Of a stretch of DNA of 64,000 bases, positions 55,514-63,932 are shown piece after piece. Below the pieces are notes generated by a model. That model was not told the DNA's origin, ran no database searches, and saw only the letters and a program-made list of their open reading frames with translations. A program made the translations under genes and the position numbers. The first letter of the stretch is position 1. Each line of letters opens with the position of its first letter. The DNA comes from Candidatus Gastranaerophilales bacterium (lineage in GTDB: Bacteria > Cyanobacteriota > Vampirovibrionia > Gastranaerophilales > Gastranaerophilaceae), in assembly GCA_944325875.1 (NCBI GenBank), contig CALVBU010000001.1, positions 345,136 through 409,135 of the forward strand. Direction: 5' to 3'.

Positions 55514-56239
55514 ATGTTCGAAAAACTTGAAAAATTCCAATTGACAATTTTATCAATTGTACTCGCAGGAGGATTGATATTTGCAACATCTCTTGCAACT
55601 GGGAATTTATCAAAAGATGTTATCACAGTAACCGGATCTTCTTACAAAACAGTTACATCTGACAGCGGAAGATTAGAATTTAGAATTATGACACGTAAGC
55701 CAACAAAAGCTCAAGCCTACGAAACAATTACAAAACAAATTCCTCAAGTAAAACAATTTATAATTGCAAAAGGCTTTAATGAATCTGAAATTGAAATTAA
55801 AGCTCCAAACGGATATTACACATACAAAACACTTCCAAACGGCTATAACACAAGTCAAATCGAATATTATAATATTTCACAACCAATGTATGTTTCATCA
55901 AAAGACGTACAAAAAATCAAAGAACTTTCTACTGAATTACAAACACTTATTAACAAAGGTATAGACATCGATGCCTATAACCCTGAATATTTCTATTCAA
56001 AACTTGCTGATGATAAAGTAGAAATGCTTGGAGCCGCAACAAAAGATGCAAAAGAACGTGCTGCATCAATGTTAAAAGCAACAAATAACCGTGTAGGAAA
56101 AATCCAATCAGTAAAAATGGGTGTATTCCAAATCACACCAGTAGATTCAACTAACGTATCTGACATGGGAATAAGTGATACTTCTTCAATTGAAAAGAAA
56201 ATCACTTCAGTTGCTAATGTAACATTCAGAATAAAATAG
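55514..56239 (+). CDS. SIMPL (DUF541) domain protein
   Basis: A 241-residue protein with an N-terminal membrane anchor or signal (about 10-28) and a SIMPL domain: VITVTGSSYKTVTSDSGRLEFRIMTRKPTKAQAYE at the start, then helices and strands, and VANVTFRIK at the end. SIMPL proteins (BP26-like) form periplasmic ring oligomers of unclear role. AAAGGAGGG before the ATG is a very strong ribosome site. The next small exported protein follows after 13 bases. Confidence 0.88.
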   Translation: MFEKLEKFQLTILSIVLAGGLIFATSLATGNLSKDVITVTGSSYKTVTSDSGRLEFRIMTRKPTKAQAYETITKQIPQVKQFIIAKGFNESEIEIKAPNGYYTYKTLPNGYNTSQIEYYNISQPMYVSSKDVQKIKELSTELQTLINKGIDIDAYNPEYFYSKLADDKVEMLGAATKDAKERAASMLKATNNRVGKIQSVKMGVFQITPVDSTNVSDMGISDTSSIEKKITSVANVTFRIK

Positions 56240-56252
56240 GAGATATTTTCAA

Positions 56253-56576
56253 ATGAAAAAGTTCATACTTTTATCATCAATTCTATTACTTGGTTCAATT
56301 GTTAGTGCTGACCCAATGATTCCACCGCAAGTAATGACAGAAATGCATTCATTTCAAGGTCAAACAGTTCACGATATGAATTATATAAGACAGCAAAAAT
56401 TCAAACAGGAAGAATATGATGAAATGAAAGATCTGAATGAACAAAAAGCCAAAAAAAATAAAGAACTGGAAGAACAAGAACCCGCTATCAAAAAAATCTT
56501 TGGACGAAAACCTACAAATCAAAATGTCCAGTTCAAAGAAGAAAACGGGCAAATAAAAATTAAAAGTTCTGATTAA
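56253..56576 (+). CDS. Small exported protein, Lys/Glu-rich
   Basis: The 107 residues include a signal peptide (1-19, ending VSA) and a helical Lys/Glu/Gln region, with a Pro-rich start (DPMIPPQVM). The C-terminus has no hydrophobic core. No family is recognised. It shares a transcript with the SIMPL gene, and a bidirectional terminator overlaps its stop codon. Confidence 0.7.
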   Translation: MKKFILLSSILLLGSIVSADPMIPPQVMTEMHSFQGQTVHDMNYIRQQKFKQEEYDEMKDLNEQKAKKNKELEEQEPAIKKIFGRKPTNQNVQFKEENGQIKIKSSD

Positions 56577-56607
56577 AAAAAAAACGACCAAATAGGTCGT
56601 TTTTTTT
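56575..56607. terminator. Bidirectional terminator
   Basis: AACGACC (56583-56589) pairs with GGTCGTT (56595-56601), with long A and T runs. It ends the SIMPL transcript on plus and the second pseudopilin on minus. Confidence 0.9.
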
Positions 56608-57346
56608 ATTTACATTTTTTCTTACCATCAAAACTCAGATCATTACATTTTAAATATTGCATATTTTCTTCAAAAATAACCCACGCTGCACAACCATAAC
56701 CATTCATACGATTAGTTACATCTAATGAACACAATTTATCAAAACTAAACCCAGAAAATCTGGAAACTGATTCTAACCCGTATGGAATAATTTTGTTTTC
56801 AATAATTCCAAACACAAATATATCAACACCCAAAGTATTTGGAGCTTTAACACCATTCAAATCAACATATATCTCGCCATAAATAACGGAATTACTACTA
56901 AACCATAAATGATTAATTGTTGTCCCATCCGATAAAACTAAATGTGGAAGAAATTTAACTCCACCTACAGTATGTGCAGTTCCATCTAAAGAACGAACAC
57001 TATAATCATTTTTTTCACAAGAAGAATCTCCAAATTCACAGAAAGATAATACTTTTAAATATGGCATCAAATTATAAATGAATTTATTTTTAAATGCATT
57101 CCCCTCTAAAAAAGATTCTTCAGAACCACCCATTCCAGTGACACCCCAATCATCAAGTGGGCCATATTCATTATATGCCAACATCATCGCATTACTCATA
57201 ACACTATAAAACTTTTTTAGTTGTGCAACAGTCTGCTTTTCTTTATGAGATTGTACCAATGTAGGTAAAGTCATAGCGGCTATTATACCTATTATTCCTA
57301 TAGTAATCAAAACTTCCGCTAAGGTAAAAGCTTTTTTCTTTTTCAT
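56606..57346 (-). CDS. Type II secretion/type IV pilin-like pseudopilin 2
   Basis: From ATG 57346, with GGAGG seven bases before it, the 246-residue protein has KKKKAFTLAEVLITIGIIGIIAAMTLPTL, a prepilin signal with cleavage before Phe, and a hydrophobic helix. The globular part carries several Cys and a GVDIFVFGIIENKIIPYG segment. It differs from the first pseudopilin mainly after the helix. In the same frame a longer ORF extends upstream to TTG 57448 and would reach a G11 tract if one G were lost; see the finding on 57471-57524. Its transcript ends at the bidirectional terminator. Confidence 0.84.
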   Translation of the reverse strand: MKKKKAFTLAEVLITIGIIGIIAAMTLPTLVQSHKEKQTVAQLKKFYSVMSNAMMLAYNEYGPLDDWGVTGMGGSEESFLEGNAFKNKFIYNLMPYLKVLSFCEFGDSSCEKNDYSVRSLDGTAHTVGGVKFLPHLVLSDGTTINHLWFSSNSVIYGEIYVDLNGVKAPNTLGVDIFVFGIIENKIIPYGLESVSRFSGFSFDKLCSLDVTNRMNGYGCAAWVIFEENMQYLKCNDLSFDGKKKCK

Positions 57347-57402
57347 ATATATACCTCCGAATTTAATATTTACAAATTTTAAAACATTACATACAAAACT
57401 AC

Positions 57403-57427
57403 CGTGACATTTGGCACGGCTATTATA
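57403..57427 (-). promoter_or_regulatory. Predicted -10 and 5' hairpin of pseudopilin 2
   Basis: On the minus strand TATAAT lies at 57427-57422 with a poor TTTTGC -35. Just after the expected start, CCGTG/CACGG (57403-57420) forms a small hairpin near the mRNA 5' end. If this promoter is used, the G tract lies upstream of transcription. Confidence 0.42.
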
Positions 57428-57470
57428 GAATGTTTTTGACGGAGGCAAAAGCTCAAAAGGCTTATCTACA

Positions 57471-57524
57471 CTATGAGACGGCAGCCCCCCCCCCCGAAAT
57501 CAGCTCTATATCAATATTTTGCAT
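57471..57524 (-). CDS. Short ORF with G11 tract upstream of pseudopilin 2
   Basis: An ATG at 57524 has GGAGG five bases before it and encodes MQNIDIELISGGGAAVS before a stop. Codons 10-14 are made of an 11-base G run (57485-57495 on the plus strand it is C). With 11 G the frame stops at 57471; with 10 or 13 G it continues without stop into the frame that holds pseudopilin 2. It could be a phase-variable 5' end of the pilin gene, a leader peptide, or chance. No family is assigned. Confidence 0.35.
   Translation of the reverse strand: MQNIDIELISGGGAAVS
57485..57495. repeat. Homopolymer tract, 11 C on plus (11 G on minus)
   Basis: This is the only long G/C run I see in the AT-rich window. Such tracts slip during replication. 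It lies about 140 bases upstream of the pseudopilin 2 ATG, inside a short ORF and near a possible promoter. Confidence 0.8.
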
Positions 57525-57592
57525 ACATTCCTCCATAGCTATTAAACAACATATTAATTATATCATATTTTCTTAAAATTTAAAACTAAAAT

Positions 57593-58294
57593 TTAATTAC
57601 TTACACCAGCACGATATCCGCACCAAGCTGTAACAGCAGGTAATAATCTTTCTGCACCTAATTTTTCTATGAATTTAAATTTTGCAAGCACTAATGCTCC
57701 TAAAACATCATCAAAATTTGCCAGCGCATCTTTTATAGTTAGTTTTCTATCAGGGTATAGATCTTTAGGGTCATTAATTTTATTAGATAATTCTGCGGCT
57801 AAATACATACCACCTACAGCTCCAACTCCAGTTGCAGCAATTTTACAAGGAATATTATTTAATGGCTTAAATTTTTCGCCAAGCTTAAATAATCCTGCAA
57901 TTATTACAGGCGGAACCGAACAGTTCATAAATTGAAAAACGCCTTCGTTAACTTTATTTTTACGACTTTGTTTAGATTCTCCAATCATACCGGCCAACAC
58001 TCCGCCTAAAATAGAGGAAGCACCTATTGTTATAAATTCCTTTAGCCCGTATTTGATTTGCAATAATTTATTTAAACTTGAAATACTGCCATTTTGTTTT
58101 TTAGCAAAAAAAACAAGAGGAATAGCTGCCCCAACAACTGCACCAGCAGTTGCACGGACTTTTGTAAATCTGTCAGCTTCTTCCAAATTGTGATAACGTC
58201 TGCTTCGATAAGCTTTCTGAGTTCCTGAATTTTTGTTATAGGAAGCAAAATTACTAAATGGGGATTTATCTATATTCTGGGTTGCAATTGTCAT
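57593..58294 (-). CDS. Membrane protein of unknown function
   Basis: The 233-residue product has a disordered N-terminus of about 40 residues (TIATQNIDKSPFSNFASYNKNSG), followed by four small-residue-rich hydrophobic helices (for example AGAVVGAAIPLVFF, IGASSILGGVLAGMIG, GVGAVGGMYLAAEL) with charged loops. The end is AVTAWCGYRAG. It is similar in style to other lineage-specific membrane proteins in the window, but I cannot align it. It is a single gene between pseudopilin 2 and the HlyD-like gene. Function unknown. Confidence 0.7.
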   Translation of the reverse strand: MTIATQNIDKSPFSNFASYNKNSGTQKAYRSRRYHNLEEADRFTKVRATAGAVVGAAIPLVFFAKKQNGSISSLNKLLQIKYGLKEFITIGASSILGGVLAGMIGESKQSRKNKVNEGVFQFMNCSVPPVIIAGLFKLGEKFKPLNNIPCKIAATGVGAVGGMYLAAELSNKINDPKDLYPDRKLTIKDALANFDDVLGALVLAKFKFIEKLGAERLLPAVTAWCGYRAGVSN

Positions 58295-58392
58295 TTTCTT
58301 TAACCGTAAGTGCTACACTTGTAATTATAAATAAAAAATAATTTATTTAAAGTGTTATATTTACAAAATTATACAATTAGAACCAGCTTTTA

Positions 58393-59223
58393 TTATTTGA
58401 CAAAAACAACTGCGACATTTCCTACAGTATTGAACTTACTGCTATCTACTTTTGAATCAAATGAAATAGACACAGGATATACAGGTTCTGCAATATCAGC
58501 TATAGTTACAGGATTATTATCTACGCGTTCTACTACACCGTTAAATTTCTTAGGTTCATATCCTGGAACTGAAATAAGAACACCTTGACCGGTTTTTATT
58601 TTTAATGAAGCTTCCTTATCCACATAAGCTGTAACTTTCTTGTTTTTCATTGATAATAACATCATATTATCACCTGATTTTACAAGATCACCAGATTTAA
58701 CAAATGTACTATTAACAACCCCATCCATCGGAGAAAATACTTTCATTGAAAGTGGCTGTTTTTTTACTTGTTGTACAGGATTAGCCTTTGACTTATAAAC
58801 TGCTGTTTTATAGGCGCTTTGCGCATCTTTTAAAGTTGTAAGTCTTTCATCATAATCATCTTGGGTAATAACGCCATCTTTGTACATTATAGCTGCATTT
58901 TTGTAATTTTCTTCAGCCTTGTCCAGCTTTGACTTCATTTGAGTTAAATTTATTTTCTGAGGTTCTGCTACAGGCTTTACACTTTCTTTTGATTCAGCTT
59001 CCATTACTGCTAAAACTTGCCCTTTGGAAACCTGTTCATTTGGTTTTACTAAAACTTCTTTAACATTGCCTTCTGCCATTGCTTTTACATAAGATTCAGC
59101 TTCCGGATATATAATTGCTGAATAACTTTTTGGATTATTCATTTTATTGAAATATATACCAGCACCAGTCAATATAACCAAAATTAATATAGAAAAACCT
59201 GTAATAAAACTCTTTTTATTCAT
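58393..59223 (-). CDS. HlyD-family periplasmic adaptor protein
   Basis: Membrane-fusion proteins link an inner-membrane pump to an outer-membrane duct. The 276-residue protein has an N-terminal anchor (7-25), a split lipoyl domain (AMAEGNVKEVLVKPNEQVSKGQVLAVMEAES and KVFSPMDGVVNSTFVKSGDLVKSGDNMMLLS), a short coiled coil (about 105-150), and a beta-barrel domain (VLISVPGYEPKKFNGVVERV). No pump gene lies next to it, so its partner is elsewhere. Confidence 0.88.
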   Translation of the reverse strand: MNKKSFITGFSILILVILTGAGIYFNKMNNPKSYSAIIYPEAESYVKAMAEGNVKEVLVKPNEQVSKGQVLAVMEAESKESVKPVAEPQKINLTQMKSKLDKAEENYKNAAIMYKDGVITQDDYDERLTTLKDAQSAYKTAVYKSKANPVQQVKKQPLSMKVFSPMDGVVNSTFVKSGDLVKSGDNMMLLSMKNKKVTAYVDKEASLKIKTGQGVLISVPGYEPKKFNGVVERVDNNPVTIADIAEPVYPVSISFDSKVDSSKFNTVGNVAVVFVK

Positions 59224-59332
59224 AACTTACCCTCTGAATATTTATAATAAAAAATTAACATGAATTTAGAAAAATAACAATAAAATAATAAGATATTGAA
59301 AAAAGTTGTTTTTTTAAATATTATTTAATCGC

Positions 59333-59689
59333 ATGAAAAAATGTATATTAATAGTTTTAATATTCTTGGTAGGATTTATATTTGCGGGAACTCACACTAC
59401 AAAATGTGAGCCTTTGGACAGTTCGCAAATCATTATCCAAAATTCTGCTGTAAAAATTGAACAAGAAAATAATTTTACAGACTATGAGAATTTTATTACT
59501 AATGAAAATCTTAAAAATTTAAAAAGCATAAACAATCCGGAATTAAGTATAAATTCCCCTATTAAATTTGCCACAGCAAAAGATTTTCAATTAAAAAACG
59601 AAGGCTCAATACAAAACTTCAAAAATCAAAAAACAAAAATCTCTAAATCAAATAACAATAACCTGAACCTTTATCCCAGAGCACCCTAG
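59333..59689 (+). CDS. Small exported protein, Asn/Lys-rich
   Basis: The 118 residues start with a hydrophobic signal (1-19) followed by an Asn/Ile/Lys-rich region with no visible domain. A Cys at residue 25 after the signal could be a lipid site but does not fit a lipobox well. No ribosome site is clear. It lies between the divergent HlyD-like gene and the transporter. Real but unplaced; function unknown. Confidence 0.55.
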   Translation: MKKCILIVLIFLVGFIFAGTHTTKCEPLDSSQIIIQNSAVKIEQENNFTDYENFITNENLKNLKSINNPELSINSPIKFATAKDFQLKNEGSIQNFKNQKTKISKSNNNNLNLYPRAP

Positions 59690-59754
59690 GGATAATTATA
59701 TATCCGTTATTTTAGGTTAGACAAAATATTTAAAAATTGGAGATTTAAAGAAAT

Positions 59755-61077
59755 ATGGACATTTTAAATTTTGTTCAGGCACATAGTGTCTGTGTATCGG
59801 CAACAATATTATTAATATCCTACGTCTTTATCGCATTGGAAAAAATTCCAAAAGCAACTGTTGCTCTTTTAGGAGCAGTAATTACAATTTTGCTTGGATT
59901 ATTAAGCCAAACAAAATTCATAGACGGAAATGTTAATAATTTATACTTCATTAATTATATTGATTTCAACGTAATATTCTTACTTGTATCTATGATGATA
60001 ATTGTAAGTATTGCAACAAAAAGCGGTATGTTTAACTGGGTCGCAAATGAGTTACTTAAACATACTCAAGGTAAACCAATTAGAATTCTTTTCGTACTTG
60101 GTCTATTTACAGCAATTACATCTGCATTTTTGGATAATGTAACTACTGTAATATTAATTATGCCAATCACATTTTACATAGCGAAAAAACTTGATATTAA
60201 TCCAATTCCATACTTAATTACAGAAGTTTTCTCATCAAATATTGGAGGTACTGCAACTTTAATAGGAGATCCTCCTAACATAATTATTGGTAGTGCAGCC
60301 GGCTTATCTTTCACTGATTTTATCAAAGAATTAACCGGAATTGTATTTGTTATTCTTATTGTTGCACTTATAATCCTTGCATTGTTCTTCAAAAAACAAT
60401 TGGTTACAACTGAAGAAAAAATGGCAAGTATTGCGCAAATTGATAATTCACATACAATCACAAATAAAGCTCTATTAATCCGCAGTTTAGTAGTATTAAT
60501 AGCAGTTATTGCAGGATTTGTATTACACGACATCACACACATAGAAACATCTGTGACAGCAATGCTTGGTGCGAGCGTGTTGTTACTTTTTGAAAAGCCT
60601 TCTGATTTATTCAAAGAAGTTGAATGGAATACAATTTTCTTCTTTATCGGATTATTCATTATAATCGGTGGATTAGAAGCATCAGGCGGTATTGCTTTAA
60701 TGGCAAAATGGATATTAACGGTTACTCAAGGTTCAGAAAAAGCTACAGCATTATTAATTTTATGGGGATCAGGTTTAATCTCTGGAATCATTGATAACAT
60801 CCCTTATACAGCAACAATGACTCCTATGATTTTAGAAATTGAAAAAGTTATGGGACAAGCTTACGCTGAACCATTGTGGTGGTGCTTATCACTTGGAGCT
60901 TGCCTTGGCGGCAATATGACAATTATTGGAGCAGCGGCAAACGTTATCGTTTCAGAAACTGCTGCAGCTCATAAACATCCTATTACTTTTATGCAATTCT
61001 TAAAATATGGTGTAATTATTATGGTTACATCTTTAATCTTAAGTTCCGCATATATTTACCTAAGATTTTTTATATAA
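59755..61077 (+). CDS. ArsB/NhaD-family ion transporter
   Basis: A 440-residue polytopic protein with about 11 helices. The family marks are TSAFLDNVTTVILIMPI, SSNIGGTATLIGDPPNIIIGSAAGLSF, GLFIIIGGLEASGG, and SGIIDNIPYTATMTPMI, matching the ArsB/NhaD branch of the ion-transporter superfamily. It may be a sodium/proton antiporter (NhaD) or a citrate/arsenite-type carrier. No arsenic genes adjoin it, so antiport is more likely. A terminator follows. Confidence 0.9.
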   Translation: MDILNFVQAHSVCVSATILLISYVFIALEKIPKATVALLGAVITILLGLLSQTKFIDGNVNNLYFINYIDFNVIFLLVSMMIIVSIATKSGMFNWVANELLKHTQGKPIRILFVLGLFTAITSAFLDNVTTVILIMPITFYIAKKLDINPIPYLITEVFSSNIGGTATLIGDPPNIIIGSAAGLSFTDFIKELTGIVFVILIVALIILALFFKKQLVTTEEKMASIAQIDNSHTITNKALLIRSLVVLIAVIAGFVLHDITHIETSVTAMLGASVLLLFEKPSDLFKEVEWNTIFFFIGLFIIIGGLEASGGIALMAKWILTVTQGSEKATALLILWGSGLISGIIDNIPYTATMTPMILEIEKVMGQAYAEPLWWCLSLGACLGGNMTIIGAAANVIVSETAAAHKHPITFMQFLKYGVIIMVTSLILSSAYIYLRFFI

Positions 61078-61100
61078 TTTTGGATAAATAAAAGACACAT

Positions 61101-61131
61101 AAAAAGGAGCAGATTTTATCTGCTCCTTTTT
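61101..61131 (+). terminator. Terminator after ArsB/NhaD gene
   Basis: AAAAAGGAGCAGAT (61101-61114) pairs with ATCTGCTCCTTTTT (61118-61131), which ends in a T run. Confidence 0.93.
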
Positions 61132-61207
61132 GCATAGATATTTTAGGTAATGAAAATAAATAGATTACATTACATAATTAGCTTGTGTAAATAAATAAGG
61201 AGATATG

Positions 61208-61540
61208 ATGTTTGCATTAATTTTAAAATGGATTGGTCTTGCACTCGCAATGATGTTTGTAGGATGGGTTATTCCCGGAATTACGATTTTAAATTTTACA
61301 ACTGCACTTATTGCAGCTGTTGTAGTCGCATTGATTAACGTATTTATAAAACCGGTATTAGTTTTTCTAACTCTTCCTATAAATATTCTTACACTTGGAA
61401 TATTCATCCTTGTAATAAACGCGCTTTTATTTATGTTCGTAGGATATTTAGTTCCCGGAGTAAAAGTTGACAGTTTTTGGAGCGCATTCTTAGGTGCAAT
61501 ACTACTCTCAATATTATCTATAGGATTATCTTGGATATAG
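61208..61540 (+). CDS. Holin-4-superfamily (YvlD-like) membrane protein
   Basis: The 110-residue protein has four hydrophobic helices and the family signature ALINVFIKPVLVFLTLPINILTLGIF, found in Phage_holin_4_2/YvlD proteins of bacterial chromosomes. In spite of the name it is not evidence for a prophage. The second of two adjacent ATG codons (61208) is better spaced from AAGGAG (61197-61202). Probable role: envelope stress or membrane homeostasis, by family. Confidence 0.88.
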   Translation: MFALILKWIGLALAMMFVGWVIPGITILNFTTALIAAVVVALINVFIKPVLVFLTLPINILTLGIFILVINALLFMFVGYLVPGVKVDSFWSAFLGAILLSILSIGLSWI

Positions 61541-61544
61541 AAGA

Positions 61545-61568
61545 AAAAAAAGGCCTCTCTCGAGGCCT
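61545..61568 (-). terminator. Minus-strand terminator with no matching gene
   Basis: AGGCCTC (61551-61557) pairs with GAGGCCT (61562-61568), and on the minus strand seven U follow (A run at 61545-61551). No minus-strand gene is upstream, so a small RNA from the 61570-61760 region may end here. It also sits after the holin-like gene. Confidence 0.62.
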
Positions 61569-61704
61569 ATTGGAATTAAGAATAGCTGGAAGTATGAAAA
61601 AGATATTTTGTTAGGTTTCTATCAACTTAAATATTATTTAACCATCTAATATTATGAAAACAATTACCCGCACGGGTATATTTTCAGCATATCGACTTTA
61701 TATA

Positions 61705-61732
61705 TTTACAATATTACTTTTAAGACTATAAT
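61705..61732 (+). promoter_or_regulatory. Predicted promoter of the orphan kinase
   Basis: TTTACA at 61705-61710 and TATAAT at 61727-61732 with a 16-base spacer. The -10 overlaps the tandem stops TAA TAG that end the in-frame stretch from ATG 61654. Confidence 0.55.
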
Positions 61733-61773
61733 AGATACATATAAGGTTACTAAGTCAAGTAGGTATAATAGAA

Positions 61774-62604
61774 CTGATTACAGAATTATTTTGGATAATC
61801 ACACTAATTATAATAAGCTGTTATTTTGTAATAAAAATAATAGTCTTAAGCAAATATTCACTCAATAAGACAAGAGAAAAAAACAAAGACAATATTTATA
61901 AGAAAAAAGCAGAACTGGTTGCACAAATTACCCACGATCTAAAAAGTCCAACAACTGCACAAATAAATGCATTACATTTATTATTATCCGAAAATTTTGG
62001 AGAATTAACAACCAAACAAAAAGAACTTCTAGAAATGTCTGAACTCTCATGCCAGTACATGATAGATTTGATATCAAAAATTATCGATACATACAAAAGT
62101 GATAATGGAGAACTTCAAATCGAACCAGAAATAGTAAAAATATCAAAACTTTTAGACTCCGTAATAAATGAAACAAAACTCCTACTAATAGGAAACGAAC
62201 AAGAATTAAAAATCGTAAATGACACGAATATAGATAGCTTGATAGCAGACAAACTCCAAATAAAACGAGTAATTATGAATTTTCTGACAAATGCCATTCT
62301 ATATGGCGAAAAGAACAGTACTATTGAATTGCAATTATTATCAGACAATAAAGCTCTAACAATTAATATCATCAACAAAAGTAAATACTTAATCGAAGAA
62401 GACTTAAATAACATTTTTGATAAATATATAGCACTCCAAGCATCCAAACATAATAAAGCAAGTACAGGATTAGGACTTTATCTTTCTAAAAAGATTATTG
62501 ATGCACACAACGGTCAAATTTATGCAAAAGCACTTCAAAATAAAAAATATTTATTCGGATTTTCAATCCCTATAAAAAATAAAATTACTCAGAATATTGA
62601 ATAA
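61774..62604 (+). CDS. Membrane histidine kinase without canonical start codon
   Basis: The frame encodes one transmembrane helix (LITELFWIITLIIISCYFV), a linker, the H-box QITHDLKSPTTAQ (His54 if counted from CTG 61774), a dimerisation domain, an N-box (RVIMNFLTNAILYG), and G box STGLGLYLSKKIID. Between the tandem stops at 61729-61734 and ATG 62035 there is no ATG, GTG or TTG. Starting at 62035 would remove the H-box and kill the kinase. CTG 61774, with AGGT ten bases upstream, is my choice; ATA codons at 61765 and 61768 are alternatives. A decayed longer gene from ATG 61654 is also possible. No response regulator is adjacent. Confidence 0.6.
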   Translation: MITELFWIITLIIISCYFVIKIIVLSKYSLNKTREKNKDNIYKKKAELVAQITHDLKSPTTAQINALHLLLSENFGELTTKQKELLEMSELSCQYMIDLISKIIDTYKSDNGELQIEPEIVKISKLLDSVINETKLLLIGNEQELKIVNDTNIDSLIADKLQIKRVIMNFLTNAILYGEKNSTIELQLLSDNKALTINIINKSKYLIEEDLNNIFDKYIALQASKHNKASTGLGLYLSKKIIDAHNGQIYAKALQNKKYLFGFSIPIKNKITQNIE

Positions 62605-62616
62605 TTTTTGAAACAA

Positions 62617-63132
62617 TTATTTAAAAAGATTTTTTAAGTAAAACTTCAAAATATCAAGCCTGCTAGACTTGTCAGGGCATCTATCAACCTTTAGAGGTGA
62701 AGAGCCAAAATCACGGCAAATAGGAGGACGATGTTCATACACACTACACTTTGCATAATCTGTAATAAACGGACAATAATTATAAATTTCCTTTTCATCA
62801 TATTCTTGCAACAATCTTTGCACATCTTCCATGCTTTTTAGTTGTAATTTTTCAAGCATTTCTTTGGAAATGCCGTACAAACTTTTTCCGTTCTCATCAT
62901 ACCCAATAAACTGAATAGGGCGAGTACTGTATACAATAGAATTAAAAGAATCTTTAGGATCATTTTGACCTATATTTATTCCACTATACACAGTTCTTTG
63001 AATTCGACTTTGAAACTTGTCCAAAAATCCTTCAGGCAAAGGAGCATTAATACAGCAACGAGCTTTACACTTAGGTATAAAACATTTGCTGGGAGCAGTA
63101 ATATATGACTTTATTTGAGAAATTCTTGACAT
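62617..63132 (-). CDS. YkgJ-family cysteine-cluster protein
   Basis: The 171-residue protein has the YkgJ/CxxCxxCC zinc- or iron-binding pattern: CFIPKCKARCC near residue 17, CPFITDYAKCSVYEHRPPICRDF near 115 and a final RCPD. Family members bind a metal through 8 or more Cys and are linked to metal handling; the role is not known. It is convergent with the kinase gene (12-base gap). Confidence 0.9.
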   Translation of the reverse strand: MSRISQIKSYITAPSKCFIPKCKARCCINAPLPEGFLDKFQSRIQRTVYSGINIGQNDPKDSFNSIVYSTRPIQFIGYDENGKSLYGISKEMLEKLQLKSMEDVQRLLQEYDEKEIYNYCPFITDYAKCSVYEHRPPICRDFGSSPLKVDRCPDKSSRLDILKFYLKNLFK

Positions 63133-63236
63133 ACTAATTTAAAATTGCTAAATTTTATTTTTTGCTAAAATTTCAAAAATATTAAAATAATTAAATAATT
63201 ATAGCAAAATTTATTATTACACGTGTTCTTATATAT

Positions 63237-63782
63237 ATGAAAATATCAAACCTTATACCATATTCAAAAAATATCCCTTTGCAAAGAAAACAGTACATAA
63301 AATCATGTATTAATGAATTTAACAAAAATTTCCAGGATACAAAGATTAATTTCTATCCAGCAACAAGGAATAAATTTGGAATACCTTTTCATTTAGGAGC
63401 AGTTGGAATGTGTATAAATAATATAATTAATGAATTTAGCTCAGGGAATTTTTTTTATGCATTGGAATCATTTTTTATAGGAAAAATCAATTTAGATTAT
63501 GCAATATACATAAATAATATAAATAAGAAAAAAGCCTCTTTGTTTTCATCATTTATGAAAACAAAACAAATAACAGACCCTAAAGAATTATTATACGGAA
63601 CCGCAAAATATCTAATAAATGCAGGTTCATACCACTATCCGTTTTTACATCCGGATAAAACTAAAAGACTTGCTCTCAATGGGGATTGGTATAAGACATT
63701 TGAAACTGGGATATTCACAACCAGAACAGATAATAAATCATTAGCTAAAAGATATGTTAGATATCTAAACAAAAAACTTTAG
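63237..63782 (+). CDS. Protein of unknown function, Asn/Lys-rich
   Basis: A 181-residue basic protein with many Asn, Lys, Tyr and Phe. Two weak hydrophobic regions (about 52-66 and 71-84) might be membrane-associated. A conserved-looking NGDWYKTFETGIFTTRTDNKSLAKRYVRYL segment ends it. The ATG has no clear ribosome site. I recognise no family; composition is like other lineage-specific genes here. Confidence 0.55.
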   Translation: MKISNLIPYSKNIPLQRKQYIKSCINEFNKNFQDTKINFYPATRNKFGIPFHLGAVGMCINNIINEFSSGNFFYALESFFIGKINLDYAIYINNINKKKASLFSSFMKTKQITDPKELLYGTAKYLINAGSYHYPFLHPDKTKRLALNGDWYKTFETGIFTTRTDNKSLAKRYVRYLNKKL

Positions 63783-63932
63783 TATGATAATGTAAAGATG
63801 GGATTTATATTTTTCAAAGTCTAGAAAATCAAAAAAAATAACAAATATTATGACTCTAATTTTGTAAAAAGATTTTATATAATATATTTTAAAAGCCATA
63901 AAAATTTCTTTCTAAAAAACAAGTGTAAAAGA

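Noticed and set aside
57485..57495. C11 run as a sequencing or assembly error
   Set aside because: It cannot be excluded, but the coding arrangement around it (ribosome site, ATG, open frame after one-base slip) makes a biological role reasonable, so I kept it as a finding.
61208..61540. Holin-like gene as a sign of prophage
   Set aside because: The YvlD/holin-4 family is common on chromosomes, and no other phage gene is near.
62035..62604. ATG 62035 as the start of the orphan kinase
   Set aside because: It would remove the membrane helix and the phosphorylated His of the H-box, while the frame upstream clearly encodes both.
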